Positions 31,528-41,912 are shown, counted from the stretch's first letter. The stretch is 43,346 nt of DNA from Planctomycetaceae bacterium (GCA_007121535.1 SKKK01000120.1:1-43346); one strand, 5' to 3'. Made by a program: numbers and translations. The notes: generated by a model from the letters alone, not told the origin.

Positions 31528-33201
31528 TCATGAATCCACCGTCTTGTTCGGAACATAACCTCTGATGCGTCGATCGTAGTGCATCTGGCTGTAGTCATAC
31601 GGGTCGCCGGCCGTCGGTGGATTCTCAAAGTTACGCGGTGACGGCGGCGATGTCGTCTGCCATTCCAGCGAAGCGCTGCCCCAAGGATTGGAAGGTGCTC
31701 GTCTTCCCGCGATCAGCGAGTGCAGCAATACCAGCCCCACCAGCAACAAGCCCCCACCCAGGATCAAGGCTCCGACCGTCGACAATTGGTGCAGGCCCTG
31801 AAATTCGAGCTCGTAGCGAGCGTAGCGGCGCGGCATCCCTCGGGTGCCCAACACGAACTGTGGCAGGAACGTGGCGTTAAACCCGACGAAAGTAATCAAG
31901 CAGCCCAAACGGCCCCACGCATCGTTGTACATCCGCCCGAACATCTTGGGCCACCAGTAGTGCAGTCCGCCCAAGAACGCAATCAACGTACCGCCCACCG
32001 TCACGTAATGGAGGTGGGCCACCACGAAGTAAGTGTCGTGCAAATGGATGTTCGTCGCCAAAGCTCCCAGAAACAATCCGCTCAAACCTCCGATGCCGAA
32101 AAGCAGTAAGAAGCACAAGGCGTAGCACATGGGAGTCTGCAGCCGGATCGAGCCCTTGTACATCGTGGCCAACCAATTGAAAACTTTGATTCCCGAGGGG
32201 ATCGATACGCTGAACGTCAACGCGCTGAAGATGAAAGAGGCCAGGGCGGATTGGCCGCTGACGAACATGTGATGGCCCCAGACCAAAAAGCCCAGCAGAG
32301 CGATCGCGATACTGCTGTACGCGATGAACCGGTACCCGAAAACGGGCTTGCGGCTGAAGACCGACATCAATTCGCTGATGATCCCCATCGCGGGCAGGAT
32401 CATAATATAAACCGCCGGATGCGAATAGAACCAGAAAAAATGCTGGAACAAGATCGGGTCGCCGCCCAAATTCGGATCGAAAATCCCGACTCCGAACACC
32501 AGTTCGGCCGTCAGCAGCAGCACGGTGATGCCCAGCACGGGCGTGGCCAACAATTGGATGATCGCCGTCGCGTACAACGACCACATGAACAGCGGCATCT
32601 TGAACCAGGTCATCCCCGGCGGGCGCATCGTGTTGATGGTCACGACGAAATTCAGCCCTGTGAATATCGAACTGAACCCGAGAATGAATATGGCCACCAT
32701 GGCGGCCAACACCACATAGCTCGTCTGCGTGCTGTACGGCGTGTAAAAAGTCCAACCGGTATCCAGTCCGCCGACAACCAAAGCGAGCAGGAAGAAGAAA
32801 GCCCCCGCCATCCACAAGTACCAACTGAACAAAGTCATACGCGGGAAGGCAAGATTCTTCGCACCCAGCATCAATGGCAACACGAAATTACCCAATGCCG
32901 CTGGAATGCCGGGGATGATGAACAAAAAGATCATCACCGCCCCATGTACCGTGAAGAACTCGTTGTACTGGTTTTCCGTCAAGAACATCTGGTGGGGCGT
33001 GAACAATTCCGCTCGCATCAACATCGCCATGATCCCACCCAACAGGAAGGACGACAGGATGCCGATCAGATACATGACCCCGATCCGTTTGTGGTCCAGG
33101 GTCGTCAGCCATGACATGATGCCGCAATCGTGCGTCAAGTAGTCCACGGCGAGCGCTTCGCCGTGTCCGGCCCCATGCGCCGAAAACGCGTCCGTAGCCA
33201 T
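31528..33201 (-). CDS. ctaD: Cytochrome c oxidase subunit I, A2-type, 557 aa
   Basis: The catalytic subunit of an aa3/caa3-type haem-copper oxidase, an integral membrane protein with about 12 helices. Haem a ligand: [10 protein letters not shown]. The CuB/tyrosine motif is [19 protein letters not shown], CuB histidines are in WGHHMFVSG, and haem ligands are in [13 protein letters not shown]. The motif YSHPxVY (alanine where A1 enzymes have the helix-VI glutamate of GHPEVY) places it in the A2 class by the Pereira scheme, so the D-channel endpoint differs. The K-channel region [14 protein letters not shown] is present. The start ATG lies 13 bp after the stop of the SCO-CoxII-cytochrome c gene, so they form one operon. 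I see no subunit III or IV in the window; subunit III would be encoded elsewhere. Confidence 0.95.
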   Translation of the reverse strand: MATDAFSAHGAGHGEALAVDYLTHDCGIMSWLTTLDHKRIGVMYLIGILSSFLLGGIMAMLMRAELFTPHQMFLTENQYNEFFTVHGAVMIFLFIIPGIPAALGNFVLPLMLGAKNLAFPRMTLFSWYLWMAGAFFFLLALVVGGLDTGWTFYTPYSTQTSYVVLAAMVAIFILGFSSIFTGLNFVVTINTMRPPGMTWFKMPLFMWSLYATAIIQLLATPVLGITVLLLTAELVFGVGIFDPNLGGDPILFQHFFWFYSHPAVYIMILPAMGIISELMSVFSRKPVFGYRFIAYSSIAIALLGFLVWGHHMFVSGQSALASFIFSALTFSVSIPSGIKVFNWLATMYKGSIRLQTPMCYALCFLLLFGIGGLSGLFLGALATNIHLHDTYFVVAHLHYVTVGGTLIAFLGGLHYWWPKMFGRMYNDAWGRLGCLITFVGFNATFLPQFVLGTRGMPRRYARYELEFQGLHQLSTVGALILGGGLLLVGLVLLHSLIAGRRAPSNPWGSASLEWQTTSPPSPRNFENPPTAGDPYDYSQMHYDRRIRGYVPNKTVDS

Positions 33202-33214
33202 AAAGGTGTCTCGT

Positions 33215-35131
33215 TCACTTCAAGGTCTTGATGAATGCAATCAACGCGTCGATCTCTTCCTCGCGAATCTGACTTGCATACGTAGGCATCACCGGTCGGT
33301 AACCGGCGCGGATATCCGCCATGGGTTCCAAGATCGACCTGCGGATGTAGTTTTCGTCCACCAGGATACGCCTGCCGTCGGCCATCTCGTGCTTCGCGCC
33401 GAAGATTCCTTTTAAGGTGGGGCCGCTACGAGCCGACCCGTCGATCGAGTGACATTGAGCGCATCCCTTTCGCTGGTACACAATCCGACCACCTTCTTCG
33501 GGCGACACTCCCTCCAGGAAGCTCGCCGCGTCGGTCAACCATCGTTCGAAGTCGCCGGAGGGATGCACGACCACTCGAGCCAACATGGTCGAATGCTGCT
33601 CGCCGCAGTACTCCGCGCACAGCAGGGTGTACTCGCCGACTCGATTCGGTTGGAACCAGGTCGTGGTGTACCGGTCGGGCAATACGTCCATCTTCACGCG
33701 AAACGCGGGGATGAACAGGCTGTGGATCACATCCTGCGACGACATGATCAGCCGGACCGGACGATTCACGGGAAGGTGCAGATCCGGGTCGCGGTGCCCG
33801 TTGGCATAGACGAATTCCCACGTCCACTTTCGAGCCAAGACGCGGATTTCGTAGGCGTTGGCGGGCGGTTGCCTCATATCGAAATAGGCGCCAAAGCCCC
33901 ACAAGAAGATCACGGCGACGATGATCGTCGGGATGACCGACCAGAGGATCTCCAGAAAGGTGTTGTGCGTTGGAGATTCCTGCGCTTCATGGCCCTCCCG
34001 GTGCCGGTACTTGATCACAAACAGCATCATTACGCCGACGACGATGGCAAAGAAGATCGTCGACACCCACAGGATGAAGAAGAACAGTCCATCGACGGGT
34101 CCCGCAAGATCCGAGGCTGCTTCCGGAAAAAAGAAGTTGTTTCCGTACGCAGTTTGTGCCAGGGGCAACGGTACCACAGGCATCATCGATGATGATGAAT
34201 CCAACGACGGTTTCTCGTCGCCGGCTTCCTCGAGCAAACTCTCCTTATCCTGGTGCTGTGCAAATGACGCAGCTACGGTGGTGGACGGTCCGTGATGGGC
34301 GACACTTCCCGGAGCCTTCCGCCACAACCAAACGGGCACCAGCGTGATGATCAGCACCAGCAGCGTCAGTGCACCGCCGAAACGCATGAGTCTTACGGCC
34401 ACCGGTCCGTACTGCCCCGTCGTAGCGTCCCAGCCGAAACAAAACAGCAGGATGCGATCCATGCTCGATCCGATTTTGCCCTCGCCCGCTTCCACCAACG
34501 AAAGCTGCAACGTGATAGGTTCAAAGTAAACACCGTCCAGATACCGCGAGATCACCCCGTCAGGCGTGCAAAAGACAAACGTGGCTGCGTGAGCATACTC
34601 GCCTTGTTCCGGGACAAACGTGTAACGATAACCGATGGCATCGGCCAACGCCTTGATATTCGCTTGTCTACCCACCCAAAAATGCCAGCCCGACGCCGCT
34701 TCCGGCTTTCCGTAAGCCTGGACGTACTGCTGCTTGGTCAAACGGGCTCGTTCGGGCGTCTCCGTCGGGTCGATGCTGACACTTAGAATCTCGAAGTCTT
34801 TCCCGGGCATCAACGAAACATCCTGAAGACCGTCAACCAAACCGTTCAACTGCAGCATGCACAGCATCGGACAATCCGAGTAGGTCATGGTCAGGATCAC
34901 AGGACGGTCCTGATGAAACAACCGGCTCAACGTCACATCCTCGCCCCGCTCGTTGCGGAACGCCAGATCCAGAGGCAAGCGGTCTCCCAGTTTCTCATCG
35001 ATTCCCACCTCGGAGACTTCCTCCGGCGCGCGGTCGATCCGTTGAGCCGAAATCGGCGTCGCGGGTAGTACGAACAAAACGGCAAGAGTGACGAACAATC
35101 GTCCACCCGATTCGATTTTTCCCGCAATCAT
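33215..35131 (-). CDS. SCO + cytochrome c oxidase subunit II + cytochrome c triple fusion, 638 aa
   Basis: AGGAG seven bases before the ATG at 35131 fixes the start ([20 protein letters not shown], a signal peptide). Residues about 35-225 are a SCO1/SenC copper chaperone: YSDCPMLC with C87 and C91, and metal histidine H181 in [11 protein letters not shown] membrane helix near 250 ([17 protein letters not shown]) and a low-complexity linker lead to CoxII: two helices (about 325-400), [12 protein letters not shown], and a CuA site with [11 protein letters not shown] and [12 protein letters not shown] (near 500). The C-terminus is a class I cytochrome c with CAQCH near 553 and a distal methionine candidate in [12 protein letters not shown]. 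Known: SCO metallates CuA; cytochrome c fused to CoxII defines caa3 oxidases. A SCO domain in the same chain is unusual: chaperone and client are covalently joined. No stop or shift separates the parts. Confidence 0.9.
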   Translation of the reverse strand: MIAGKIESGGRLFVTLAVLFVLPATPISAQRIDRAPEEVSEVGIDEKLGDRLPLDLAFRNERGEDVTLSRLFHQDRPVILTMTYSDCPMLCMLQLNGLVDGLQDVSLMPGKDFEILSVSIDPTETPERARLTKQQYVQAYGKPEAASGWHFWVGRQANIKALADAIGYRYTFVPEQGEYAHAATFVFCTPDGVISRYLDGVYFEPITLQLSLVEAGEGKIGSSMDRILLFCFGWDATTGQYGPVAVRLMRFGGALTLLVLIITLVPVWLWRKAPGSVAHHGPSTTVAASFAQHQDKESLLEEAGDEKPSLDSSSSMMPVVPLPLAQTAYGNNFFFPEAASDLAGPVDGLFFFILWVSTIFFAIVVGVMMLFVIKYRHREGHEAQESPTHNTFLEILWSVIPTIIVAVIFLWGFGAYFDMRQPPANAYEIRVLARKWTWEFVYANGHRDPDLHLPVNRPVRLIMSSQDVIHSLFIPAFRVKMDVLPDRYTTTWFQPNRVGEYTLLCAEYCGEQHSTMLARVVVHPSGDFERWLTDAASFLEGVSPEEGGRIVYQRKGCAQCHSIDGSARSGPTLKGIFGAKHEMADGRRILVDENYIRRSILEPMADIRAGYRPVMPTYASQIREEEIDALIAFIKTLK

Positions 35132-35135
35132 GTCT

Positions 35136-35318
35136 TCACTCCTGATCGGCCAGGCTCTGCGTTTCTTCGACGACCTGTTCCATAGCCCGATCGATGGGGA
35201 CCGGCAACACGAAGGCGGAATTCTCCACGAATTGGTCACCCGCTACGATCTGGATCAACGCGCACCCCGTCTCGTCTGCCAGAGCGAACGAGGTATCTCT
35301 TCCCGGTAAACGGTTCGA
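35136..35318 (-). pseudogene. Possible gene remnant upstream of the oxidase operon
   Basis: A 60-codon frame ends at TGA 35136-35138, seven bases before the SCO fusion start and overlapping its Shine-Dalgarno. It reads LPGRDTSFALADETGCALIQ, then VAGDQFVENSAFVLPVPIDR and AMEQVVEETQSLADQE. It has protein-like composition but no ATG/GTG start: it is closed by TGA at 35319. It may be the 3' end of a broken oxidase-operon gene, or chance. Family unknown. Confidence 0.3.
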
Positions 35319-35708
35319 TCATAGGTGACTCGTGGGACAATTCGTGGAAGTTTCGATATATCCCCCTCCGGATATCAGCAACCCTAGAGTCACCCCCCCG
35401 GATGCGATTCGACCAACCCGGAAAAGTGAATCTCTCCATCAGAGCCTTACAGCAACGCGCGTGGCCCACGAGGTCAACGCGTTCGACATGCGCCCAACGA
35501 TCACCGATCTACTCTGGGATAACCGAAAGATGACGGCAAATGTATCAACGGCCGCGAACAAACGCAATACGCCACCCGAAATAGTGAGCACCGTCCTCCA
35601 ACACACAATGCGAGGCATGAAGAACGTCCAATAGAGGCGCAGCCGACAAGCAAATGCCACCCAGCCACTATTTTTTTGATTGGGAAGTATATCTTTCTTG
35701 ATTAGTGC

Positions 35709-35769
35709 ATTAGATGGGTGGCACCTTTCTTGCACCTCCATTAGATGGGTGGCACCTTTCTTGCACCTC
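35709..35769 (+). repeat. Tandem pair of 30-bp repeats carrying the GGGTGGCACC motif (copies 3 and 4)
   Basis: Two identical 30-bp units (35709-35738 and 35740-35769) with a 31-bp period, each starting ATTAGATGGGTGGCACCTTT and ending CTTGCACCTC. The core matches copies at 1251 and 27879. They lie just after the stop of the 1707-aa gene. The remaining gap, 35319-35708, shows nothing I can support. Confidence 0.8.
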
Positions 35770-35776
35770 TTGGGGT

Positions 35777-38700
35777 TTATCGCTTGCGTTTCTCGGGCAC
35801 CTGGGCTTCTTCATAGCGGGGCGGATCGCCCCGGGTGACTCGCTGCCACGCGGTCTGATAAAGGTGGCCCAGCGTGTCGCTGCAACAAATCAATTCCGCG
35901 TAGTAACCGCGGAATGCCTCGATCGATTCGTAACCGTACAGCGGCAGCTTCCAGCTTTCGATCGGCAGGTTGGGCAGCGATAAAGCTTCCCAACCACCCG
36001 GCAAAAACAGGTCGCGACCGGCTCGCGATCGTTTGGCTTGCACCACCAATTCCCGTTCCAGCAGTTCCTGACTCGCCTGATTCAACTGCTTGGCGGACCA
36101 CTCGTTCCAACGGCGGACGTTCTTGGTCGTCGGATCGGGCAGCGTAAGCAACTGCAAGTACAGGGCTGCTGCTTCGGGACTGAGCGAGTGCTGCCGGGCG
36201 ACTGCGGTGACGGTCTCCGGTGATGAAAGTCGCGGATCCTGGTCCCATTTGCCGTCCGGCACGGGCGATCGTTCGTTCCAGTCGTGGATTCGCTGGAACG
36301 CCTGGCTGCGAAAACTCCGGACGCCGACGGCGGCATCCAATTGCGATTCGCCGGAAACCTGGTAATCGTACGTCACCGCAGCTACCGCCCGGATACGTTG
36401 AAAATCGGCTTCGGTCTTCAAGCCCGAGGTGCGAAACAGGCAGACAACGTGCGGCGGCACCAATCCCACCACGATCAATCCATCGTCGGCTTGGTGGAGG
36501 CCCTGCGAGTTCTTTTCCAAGCGACCGACCAGTTGGCCGAAGTTGGACAGGGCAGTTTCGGTATCGACGGTTGCGTAGCTGTCCAACTGGGAATACTCGC
36601 CACCAAAAGGCAGCATCGTATCGGGGTGATCCAACAGCTCCCGGACGGTTCGAATCAGATCCGGAATCCGACGCCGCCATTCATGTCCGGCCGGTAACAC
36701 GTAGGCCGTCATCGCGATCGATCGTTCCAGGCGACTCAAGAAAGTCGCCCCCTCCAAGTTCCAAGGCGGGTCGTACCGCACCTTCAGCGGTTGGTAGTCA
36801 CGCTTGCCATCGCTCAACGTGATCTTGGCTTTTCGTGGACGCAGATCGCCCGCTTGGGCCGGCGCCGCAATCAGTTCCGTAAACCGTTGCGTGGAAAAAG
36901 TGCGGTCTCCTTTGTTGACCTTTTCCAACACGACGGCCAGTTCCGGCGGGACGGGTGTGGCAACTGTCGCCGAGACCTGCCGTTTCGCTTGCCAAGCCGT
37001 CATCATCCGCCGCACCGCCATACTCAGCTTTTCGCCAAAGGGATTCGACGGATTGGCGCGGGCAAACGCGCAGCCGACATTCGGGGGCGCTGGCTGGGCA
37101 TCCAATTGCGCCAGCGCAACCTGAATGTCTTTGACCTTCCAGCGGTAATGGTCTCGAATCTCTTTCGTCAGTTTCTCTTGGCCGTAGTGTGTCGTCCGCA
37201 GGTTGCTCATGAAGGTGATGGCCACGGCGATGGGATGCATGCCCAGTTCTTCGGCAGCTTGCTCCAAGTCCTGCGGATCGGGCAGTGGAATCGCCTCGAT
37301 CTTTTCCACTGCTTTCACAAACGCTTTCAGACTCGCGGCGCTCCACGAACGCTTGATCGGGATCGTCTGCTCGACGACCATGCCTTTGGGCGGCTTGGGT
37401 TTGTTCTTCACCGACCGCTCCAAGACCACCAGGAAGTCTGACATAAAATTATCGAAACGATAAACCACATAGCGGCTATCGCCGGCAACCAATCCGATCG
37501 GTTTGCCTGCTTTGACTTGGTCGCTCAAGCCGGCTTTGGATTGTTTCCCGGCGGACTCGGAACTGGCCGCGGGGCCGACGTACAGACATAGCCCCTCCGT
37601 AAAACTCAGCAGTCCACAATCGGCGAACATCCTGAGAGCATCCAGCCATGGTGTACGCAAGCGTTCCGGGACGGTGCTGCCCAGTTCTTCGTTGCTCACC
37701 GTCTCCCAAAAGCATCGGTAGGCAACAGCCACCGTATCGGTCAGCAAAGCATACCAATTGAGATTGATGGGCGGCAACTCGTCCAAGTCTGCCCCCCCGA
37801 GAAACCTACCCACCGCATGCAGGTGTTCCACGGCATTCGAGCTTTCTTCGTGATAGCCGTGGACGTAGATCGTATCGCTCAGATCGAAATCCAAGTGCGG
37901 CTTCAACTGGGATAGTCCCTCGTTGGCTCGTTCCCGAATCGCCTGCTGCTGTGCGGCATCGGCGGCGGCTTGCTGGTCGCTGCTGCTGGCTTGTTGACAA
38001 AACGTGACCAGTTTCCTGAGCGTCAGTCGTTCGTCGGCAGCGACTCGCAGCAACGAAGATAGCCCTTGAACCAATCGTGGGGGTGCCCCCTGCAGCCATG
38101 CCGCGACAGCGGTGGCTCCCGCCATCCGATTCGGGTCGGGAGCGTTCGGGTCTTCCTTCTGCTTCTTCGCTTCCAACTCGATCGACCCCGCCTCCAACAA
38201 ACCTTCTGCCTGTTTTCGCGTGACCGTCCGCAACTTTTCCGAGCTGGCAGGATGTCGCAATCGCATGAAATGAAAGTACAGCGGTTCCAATTCGAAGGAC
38301 TGCCCCGCTTGATAGTTCTTCAGCGAAACGCCGGAGATCAAGATTTTGGTTGCCTGATCGATCACTTCGCCATGGTTGTTCACCATCCAATAGCCGTCAG
38401 CGGCCGGTTTATCCATCAGGGCGACGGGAGCCACGAAACCACCGCCCGCGTGTTCCGAGGCGTCCATCGTCACCGAGCGCCCGTCCACACCCGTCGCCTC
38501 GATCGTGCCATCGCGACGGCGGACGACGCGCCAGCCGATCAGCCCGTCGTGCGTCCCTAAAGGCGACTTTCCGCTCATGGGCGGACAAGGCAGCAGCGTC
38601 GACCACGAGTACACGATCCGAGCGCCCGCCGGAAGCTGTTGTTCGAAAAACGGGGGGATGCTGTCGCGAATCGGCTTACCCGAATGCGGGTCCAGCTCGC

Positions 38701-40900
38701 GGCAGCGCTGATCCGCCAACTGCTTTTCCAGCGGTTCGTCGCTCCACATGGCAAACGATTCCTCGAACTTCCAGACTCGGGTGCCATCGCAAAACCAATT
38801 GGCGTCGAACGTCACGAGTTTTTCGTCACCCGGCATGATCGTCCGCACCCCGGTGAACCAACTGCCATCGGACATTCGGGCCATGGGCAGGACGGAGTTG
38901 TAACCGAAGTAGACTTCCGTCTGTTTGGCCGCTTCCTGCTTCTGGCTCAGCCAGCGCCAGTAGGTCTTCCAGTGATCATCGTGAAAGACGACAATCACGT
39001 CGTCGCCGACCGGCAACAAATGTTGGAGCGTATGGCCTTTTTTCAACACCAGGGATCGCCCCGGGTGCGCCGATTCCGGGCCCACCACGTGTACTTCTCC
39101 TTGGTTGTAGTAGGCCAGCCAGGGAAAGACCAAGTCGTACCTTCGCTCGTAACGGTTACGGGTCCGAAGCATCGGGGATTCGTCCGCCCGCCGATCCAAC
39201 GCTTCCCAGCCGTATTCGTCAAACACGCCCGCCAGCAAGGAACGCTGGAGGTTATCCACCACGTCGATCTTTTCCAGGCGGGCCGTCAGTTCCGGAAATT
39301 GGAGCACGGTCCCCGTACCAACGCATTTGCGTAGTTGTTTCAATGCAGTTTCCAGCTCGAACAAGCCCCCGGATTCCAGTTCCCCCAAGCGCTGTTCCAA
39401 AAACCGCCACCAATACCGCTTGACTGCAGGATGATCCACCACAGCGGCCTCGAAGGATCGCCGCTGAGCCACGTTCCGCCCGTAACTCTGAGCAGTTGCC
39501 GCTTCGCCTTTGAAGGTGACCAATTCCTCCATCGCTTTGGTCAGGGCATCCGTGAAACGGGAGTCGGCCGCCAGGGCTTCCAGTTGGGAATTGCGCCGTG
39601 AATGGTCGGGGAATTCACGCAGCCAACCGGAGAAGTCCAGGTCGCATTGGGCCGTTTCGTCGCTCACCGGGATTCCCAGTTGCAGGCAGGCTTCCAAAAC
39701 GTCGACGTCCACCCACTTTTGCCATCGCGATGCCGGTTTCAGGTTGACCGGAAGGCCTTCGGCGACAAGCACGTCGGCCATCGCTTCCAGCAGTTCGAAC
39801 ACACGTTTGGCCGGGGATTGTTCCACGGTGGCCAGGCGCGAAATCCAGCCCGCGCGGCCTCCGGGGATTTCCACGTCACGGGGTAATTGGTCGGCCGGTT
39901 TCCACAGCCAAGGCAGCACGTCCCACGCTTCCAGCAAATCCAGCCAAGCCCATACCAAACTTTCATCGGTATAACGAGCTTGCGGATTGGTATGCGCCAA
40001 CAACCAGACGGCGAACGAATCGCTGCGCCGGGCGACGGCTCCCGCTTGCTTTTGGACCGACTTCCAGAATTGCAACGGAGCCCGAACCATCGCGGGCGAA
40101 CGGATGATCGCTTCCAGAAACGATTCCACTTCGGTGTCGACATCCAATCCCGCCGCTTTGGCCAAACGGATCAGATCGTTCCCCGCATTGCCCGTCGGCG
40201 CCATGCCGCCCATCGTCCGCCGGACGAGCAGATCGCGATAGGTCTCGTAGGCTTCCTGAGGCGGAAACTGGACGGCCAAGTCTTTCGAGTAATCCGAAAG
40301 CGCTTTTCCCGAAAGGCAACCGCCCAGGGAGAACTCCAGCACGGCGTCGCGACGGTGTTCGCGGTCGAGTTCCAACGCGTGAACCCGTTCGGCTTCCAAC
40401 GCTTTATTGAGCGCTCGACCGGCATAGGTCAGATTGCCCAACGATTTGAACGAACGGGCGACTTGTTCCCAGTACGGAGGAAGAAAATGGCGTACCGACT
40501 TGTTCAATTCATCCGCCATCGCCGCGTACAGATCCCAAGCGTGTCCGGGTTTGGCGGCCGCTCGCCGCTGGGCACTCTTCATGCGTTTGACCAGGTCCAG
40601 CGCGTAACGAGCCTGCTGGGGCTGGTGGATCAACGCCCAGTGAGCGAAATCCAACGCCGTCCGGTGCTGTTGAGCGATCGGTGGGCTGGTCCCTTGGGGC
40701 TGGAAGCCCAAGTATTCCATGGCCAGATCCTCGGCCGCGACCAGGCGATCGGAGCTGAGCTTGACCACCACCCGCGGCCCCAGAGCGGCTGCCGAGTAGC
40801 TGCGCGCCACGATGGTTTCCGTCGTCGCCGCATCGCACTTTGCTTTGGCCGGCGCGAAACCACCGGCGTCCAATTGACGCTGCCATTGTTGCTTCTTCAT
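35777..40900 (-). CDS. Very large protein of unknown function, 1707 aa, partner of DUF4132
   Basis: The ATG at 40900 overlaps the upstream stop by four bases (ATGA), so translation is coupled; the open frame continues to 41704 but only as a shadow of the upstream gene. There is no signal peptide or membrane helix. Residues about 60-330 are helical and TPR-like (HWALIHQPQQARYALDLVKR, YAGRALNKALEAERVHAL). About 580-830 holds short beta repeats with YNQGEVHVVGPESAHPG, VIVVFHDDHWKTYW and a GWRVVRRRDGTIEATGVDGR-like turn, suggesting a beta-propeller. The C-terminal third is charged, with AEKIEAIPLPDPQDLEQAAE-type helices and VNKGDRTFSTQRFTEL. I see no P-loop, nuclease or protease motif. I recall large proteins of this kind paired with DUF4132 in actinobacteria and myxobacteria, sometimes beside MoxR/VWA genes; none of those genes is in this window. 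Function unknown. Confidence 0.85.
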   Translation of the reverse strand: MKKQQWQRQLDAGGFAPAKAKCDAATTETIVARSYSAAALGPRVVVKLSSDRLVAAEDLAMEYLGFQPQGTSPPIAQQHRTALDFAHWALIHQPQQARYALDLVKRMKSAQRRAAAKPGHAWDLYAAMADELNKSVRHFLPPYWEQVARSFKSLGNLTYAGRALNKALEAERVHALELDREHRRDAVLEFSLGGCLSGKALSDYSKDLAVQFPPQEAYETYRDLLVRRTMGGMAPTGNAGNDLIRLAKAAGLDVDTEVESFLEAIIRSPAMVRAPLQFWKSVQKQAGAVARRSDSFAVWLLAHTNPQARYTDESLVWAWLDLLEAWDVLPWLWKPADQLPRDVEIPGGRAGWISRLATVEQSPAKRVFELLEAMADVLVAEGLPVNLKPASRWQKWVDVDVLEACLQLGIPVSDETAQCDLDFSGWLREFPDHSRRNSQLEALAADSRFTDALTKAMEELVTFKGEAATAQSYGRNVAQRRSFEAAVVDHPAVKRYWWRFLEQRLGELESGGLFELETALKQLRKCVGTGTVLQFPELTARLEKIDVVDNLQRSLLAGVFDEYGWEALDRRADESPMLRTRNRYERRYDLVFPWLAYYNQGEVHVVGPESAHPGRSLVLKKGHTLQHLLPVGDDVIVVFHDDHWKTYWRWLSQKQEAAKQTEVYFGYNSVLPMARMSDGSWFTGVRTIMPGDEKLVTFDANWFCDGTRVWKFEESFAMWSDEPLEKQLADQRCRELDPHSGKPIRDSIPPFFEQQLPAGARIVYSWSTLLPCPPMSGKSPLGTHDGLIGWRVVRRRDGTIEATGVDGRSVTMDASEHAGGGFVAPVALMDKPAADGYWMVNNHGEVIDQATKILISGVSLKNYQAGQSFELEPLYFHFMRLRHPASSEKLRTVTRKQAEGLLEAGSIELEAKKQKEDPNAPDPNRMAGATAVAAWLQGAPPRLVQGLSSLLRVAADERLTLRKLVTFCQQASSSDQQAAADAAQQQAIRERANEGLSQLKPHLDFDLSDTIYVHGYHEESSNAVEHLHAVGRFLGGADLDELPPINLNWYALLTDTVAVAYRCFWETVSNEELGSTVPERLRTPWLDALRMFADCGLLSFTEGLCLYVGPAASSESAGKQSKAGLSDQVKAGKPIGLVAGDSRYVVYRFDNFMSDFLVVLERSVKNKPKPPKGMVVEQTIPIKRSWSAASLKAFVKAVEKIEAIPLPDPQDLEQAAEELGMHPIAVAITFMSNLRTTHYGQEKLTKEIRDHYRWKVKDIQVALAQLDAQPAPPNVGCAFARANPSNPFGEKLSMAVRRMMTAWQAKRQVSATVATPVPPELAVVLEKVNKGDRTFSTQRFTELIAAPAQAGDLRPRKAKITLSDGKRDYQPLKVRYDPPWNLEGATFLSRLERSIAMTAYVLPAGHEWRRRIPDLIRTVRELLDHPDTMLPFGGEYSQLDSYATVDTETALSNFGQLVGRLEKNSQGLHQADDGLIVVGLVPPHVVCLFRTSGLKTEADFQRIRAVAAVTYDYQVSGESQLDAAVGVRSFRSQAFQRIHDWNERSPVPDGKWDQDPRLSSPETVTAVARQHSLSPEAAALYLQLLTLPDPTTKNVRRWNEWSAKQLNQASQELLERELVVQAKRSRAGRDLFLPGGWEALSLPNLPIESWKLPLYGYESIEAFRGYYAELICCSDTLGHLYQTAWQRVTRGDPPRYEEAQVPEKRKR

Positions 40901-41820
40901 TCCGCTTGCTCCTCGACCTTGCGTTTGGCATAGATGGCCGCTGCCATTCGCACGCCTTCGCTGAACGTGACGGGGCCGACTTCCTTGATGGGAGCCGCTT
41001 GTTGGTCGGCGCCCACAAACAACAGTTCCCCGGTTTCGGTCTCTGCTTCGGGATACTCGCCACCGACGTAATATCGTGCTTCCAACGGCTGCTGGCCCTC
41101 CCAGACGCGACACGTCGCATAGCCTCCACGGACGGGATACCTCAAGCGACGGCAGACACCCAAGGCAAAATTCAGTTGCTCGAATCGGCCCCCTTCGTAA
41201 TCCCGGATCGCCCGCAACTCGAGCAACTCGTCTCGCACTTGATACACCGGTCGGTAAAGCTGCTCGATCGCCTGCTGGACGTTCAGATCGCTGGCCAGTT
41301 CGCGAAGATCGTCCAAATCGTCGATCAGAATCGGATGGGGAATCGACACCAGCGGCTGCTTCAACCACTGGCTTTCTCCATCGACGTCGACGATGCCCAA
41401 TCCTCGTTGGGGATGGATGTCCTTCAGCAATCCCTTTTTTTCGGAGTCCGTATCTCCTTGGGCATCGGCGGGCGCGATCACGACGTTTTCCAGTGCAGCT
41501 CGCCAAGCGGGATCGGGCCAAACTTCGCAAACCACCTCGCGGGGCACCAGCAGCGACCGCAACATCCATCGTTCCACCGTGTGGCGGCATTCCAACTCGT
41601 GTTCGTCCAGCCAGGCGGCCAGCGCCGACAATTGTTGTACCGCTTCGGACTCCTTCAGCCACGCGGGCAGGGACGCCAAGCGTTTGCCTTTGGGATTCCT
41701 GCACACCAGCTTTCCGTTGTCCAGTCCGATCGAGTACTCCCTTTCGGCCGGCTGCCAGAAAACGTCTTCGGTATCACCCGTTTCGTGCTTCGCCTTCGTA
41801 CCTTTGGAACGTTTCGCCAT
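40897..41820 (-). CDS. DUF4132 domain protein, 307 aa
   Basis: The ATG at 41820 (MAKRSKGTKAKHETGD) has GGGGAG about ten bases upstream. After a charged N-terminus, the protein shows the sequence expected of DUF4132 (the family of E. coli YehI/MolR): KLVCRNPKGKRLASLP, ALAAWLDEHELECRHTVERW, VCEVWPDPAWRAALENVVI, RGLGIVDVDGESQW, IPHPILIDDLDDLREL and GGYATCRVWEGQQPLEARY, ending PVTFSEGVRMAAAIYAKRK. The family has no established biochemistry. It is translationally coupled to the 1707-aa gene, so the products probably act together. Intergenic sequence upstream (41821-41912) is short. Confidence 0.85.
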   Translation of the reverse strand: MAKRSKGTKAKHETGDTEDVFWQPAEREYSIGLDNGKLVCRNPKGKRLASLPAWLKESEAVQQLSALAAWLDEHELECRHTVERWMLRSLLVPREVVCEVWPDPAWRAALENVVIAPADAQGDTDSEKKGLLKDIHPQRGLGIVDVDGESQWLKQPLVSIPHPILIDDLDDLRELASDLNVQQAIEQLYRPVYQVRDELLELRAIRDYEGGRFEQLNFALGVCRRLRYPVRGGYATCRVWEGQQPLEARYYVGGEYPEAETETGELLFVGADQQAAPIKEVGPVTFSEGVRMAAAIYAKRKVEEQAE

Positions 41821-41912
41821 TACCCAACTCCCCTGAAAAGCCGCTGATAGGAATCGTGAATCCGAGCCGGCCCAATCGAACAACGACCGGCAAAGGAGTC
41901 GCTGTCAGGTCT

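Noticed and set aside
35439-35741. 100-codon minus frame with hydrophobic stretches in the oxidase upstream gap
   Set aside because: It runs through the tandem repeat, lacks a ribosome binding site and has no recognisable domain.
35709-35769. Possible CRISPR array
   Set aside because: Only two units separated by a single base; no spacers and no cas genes.
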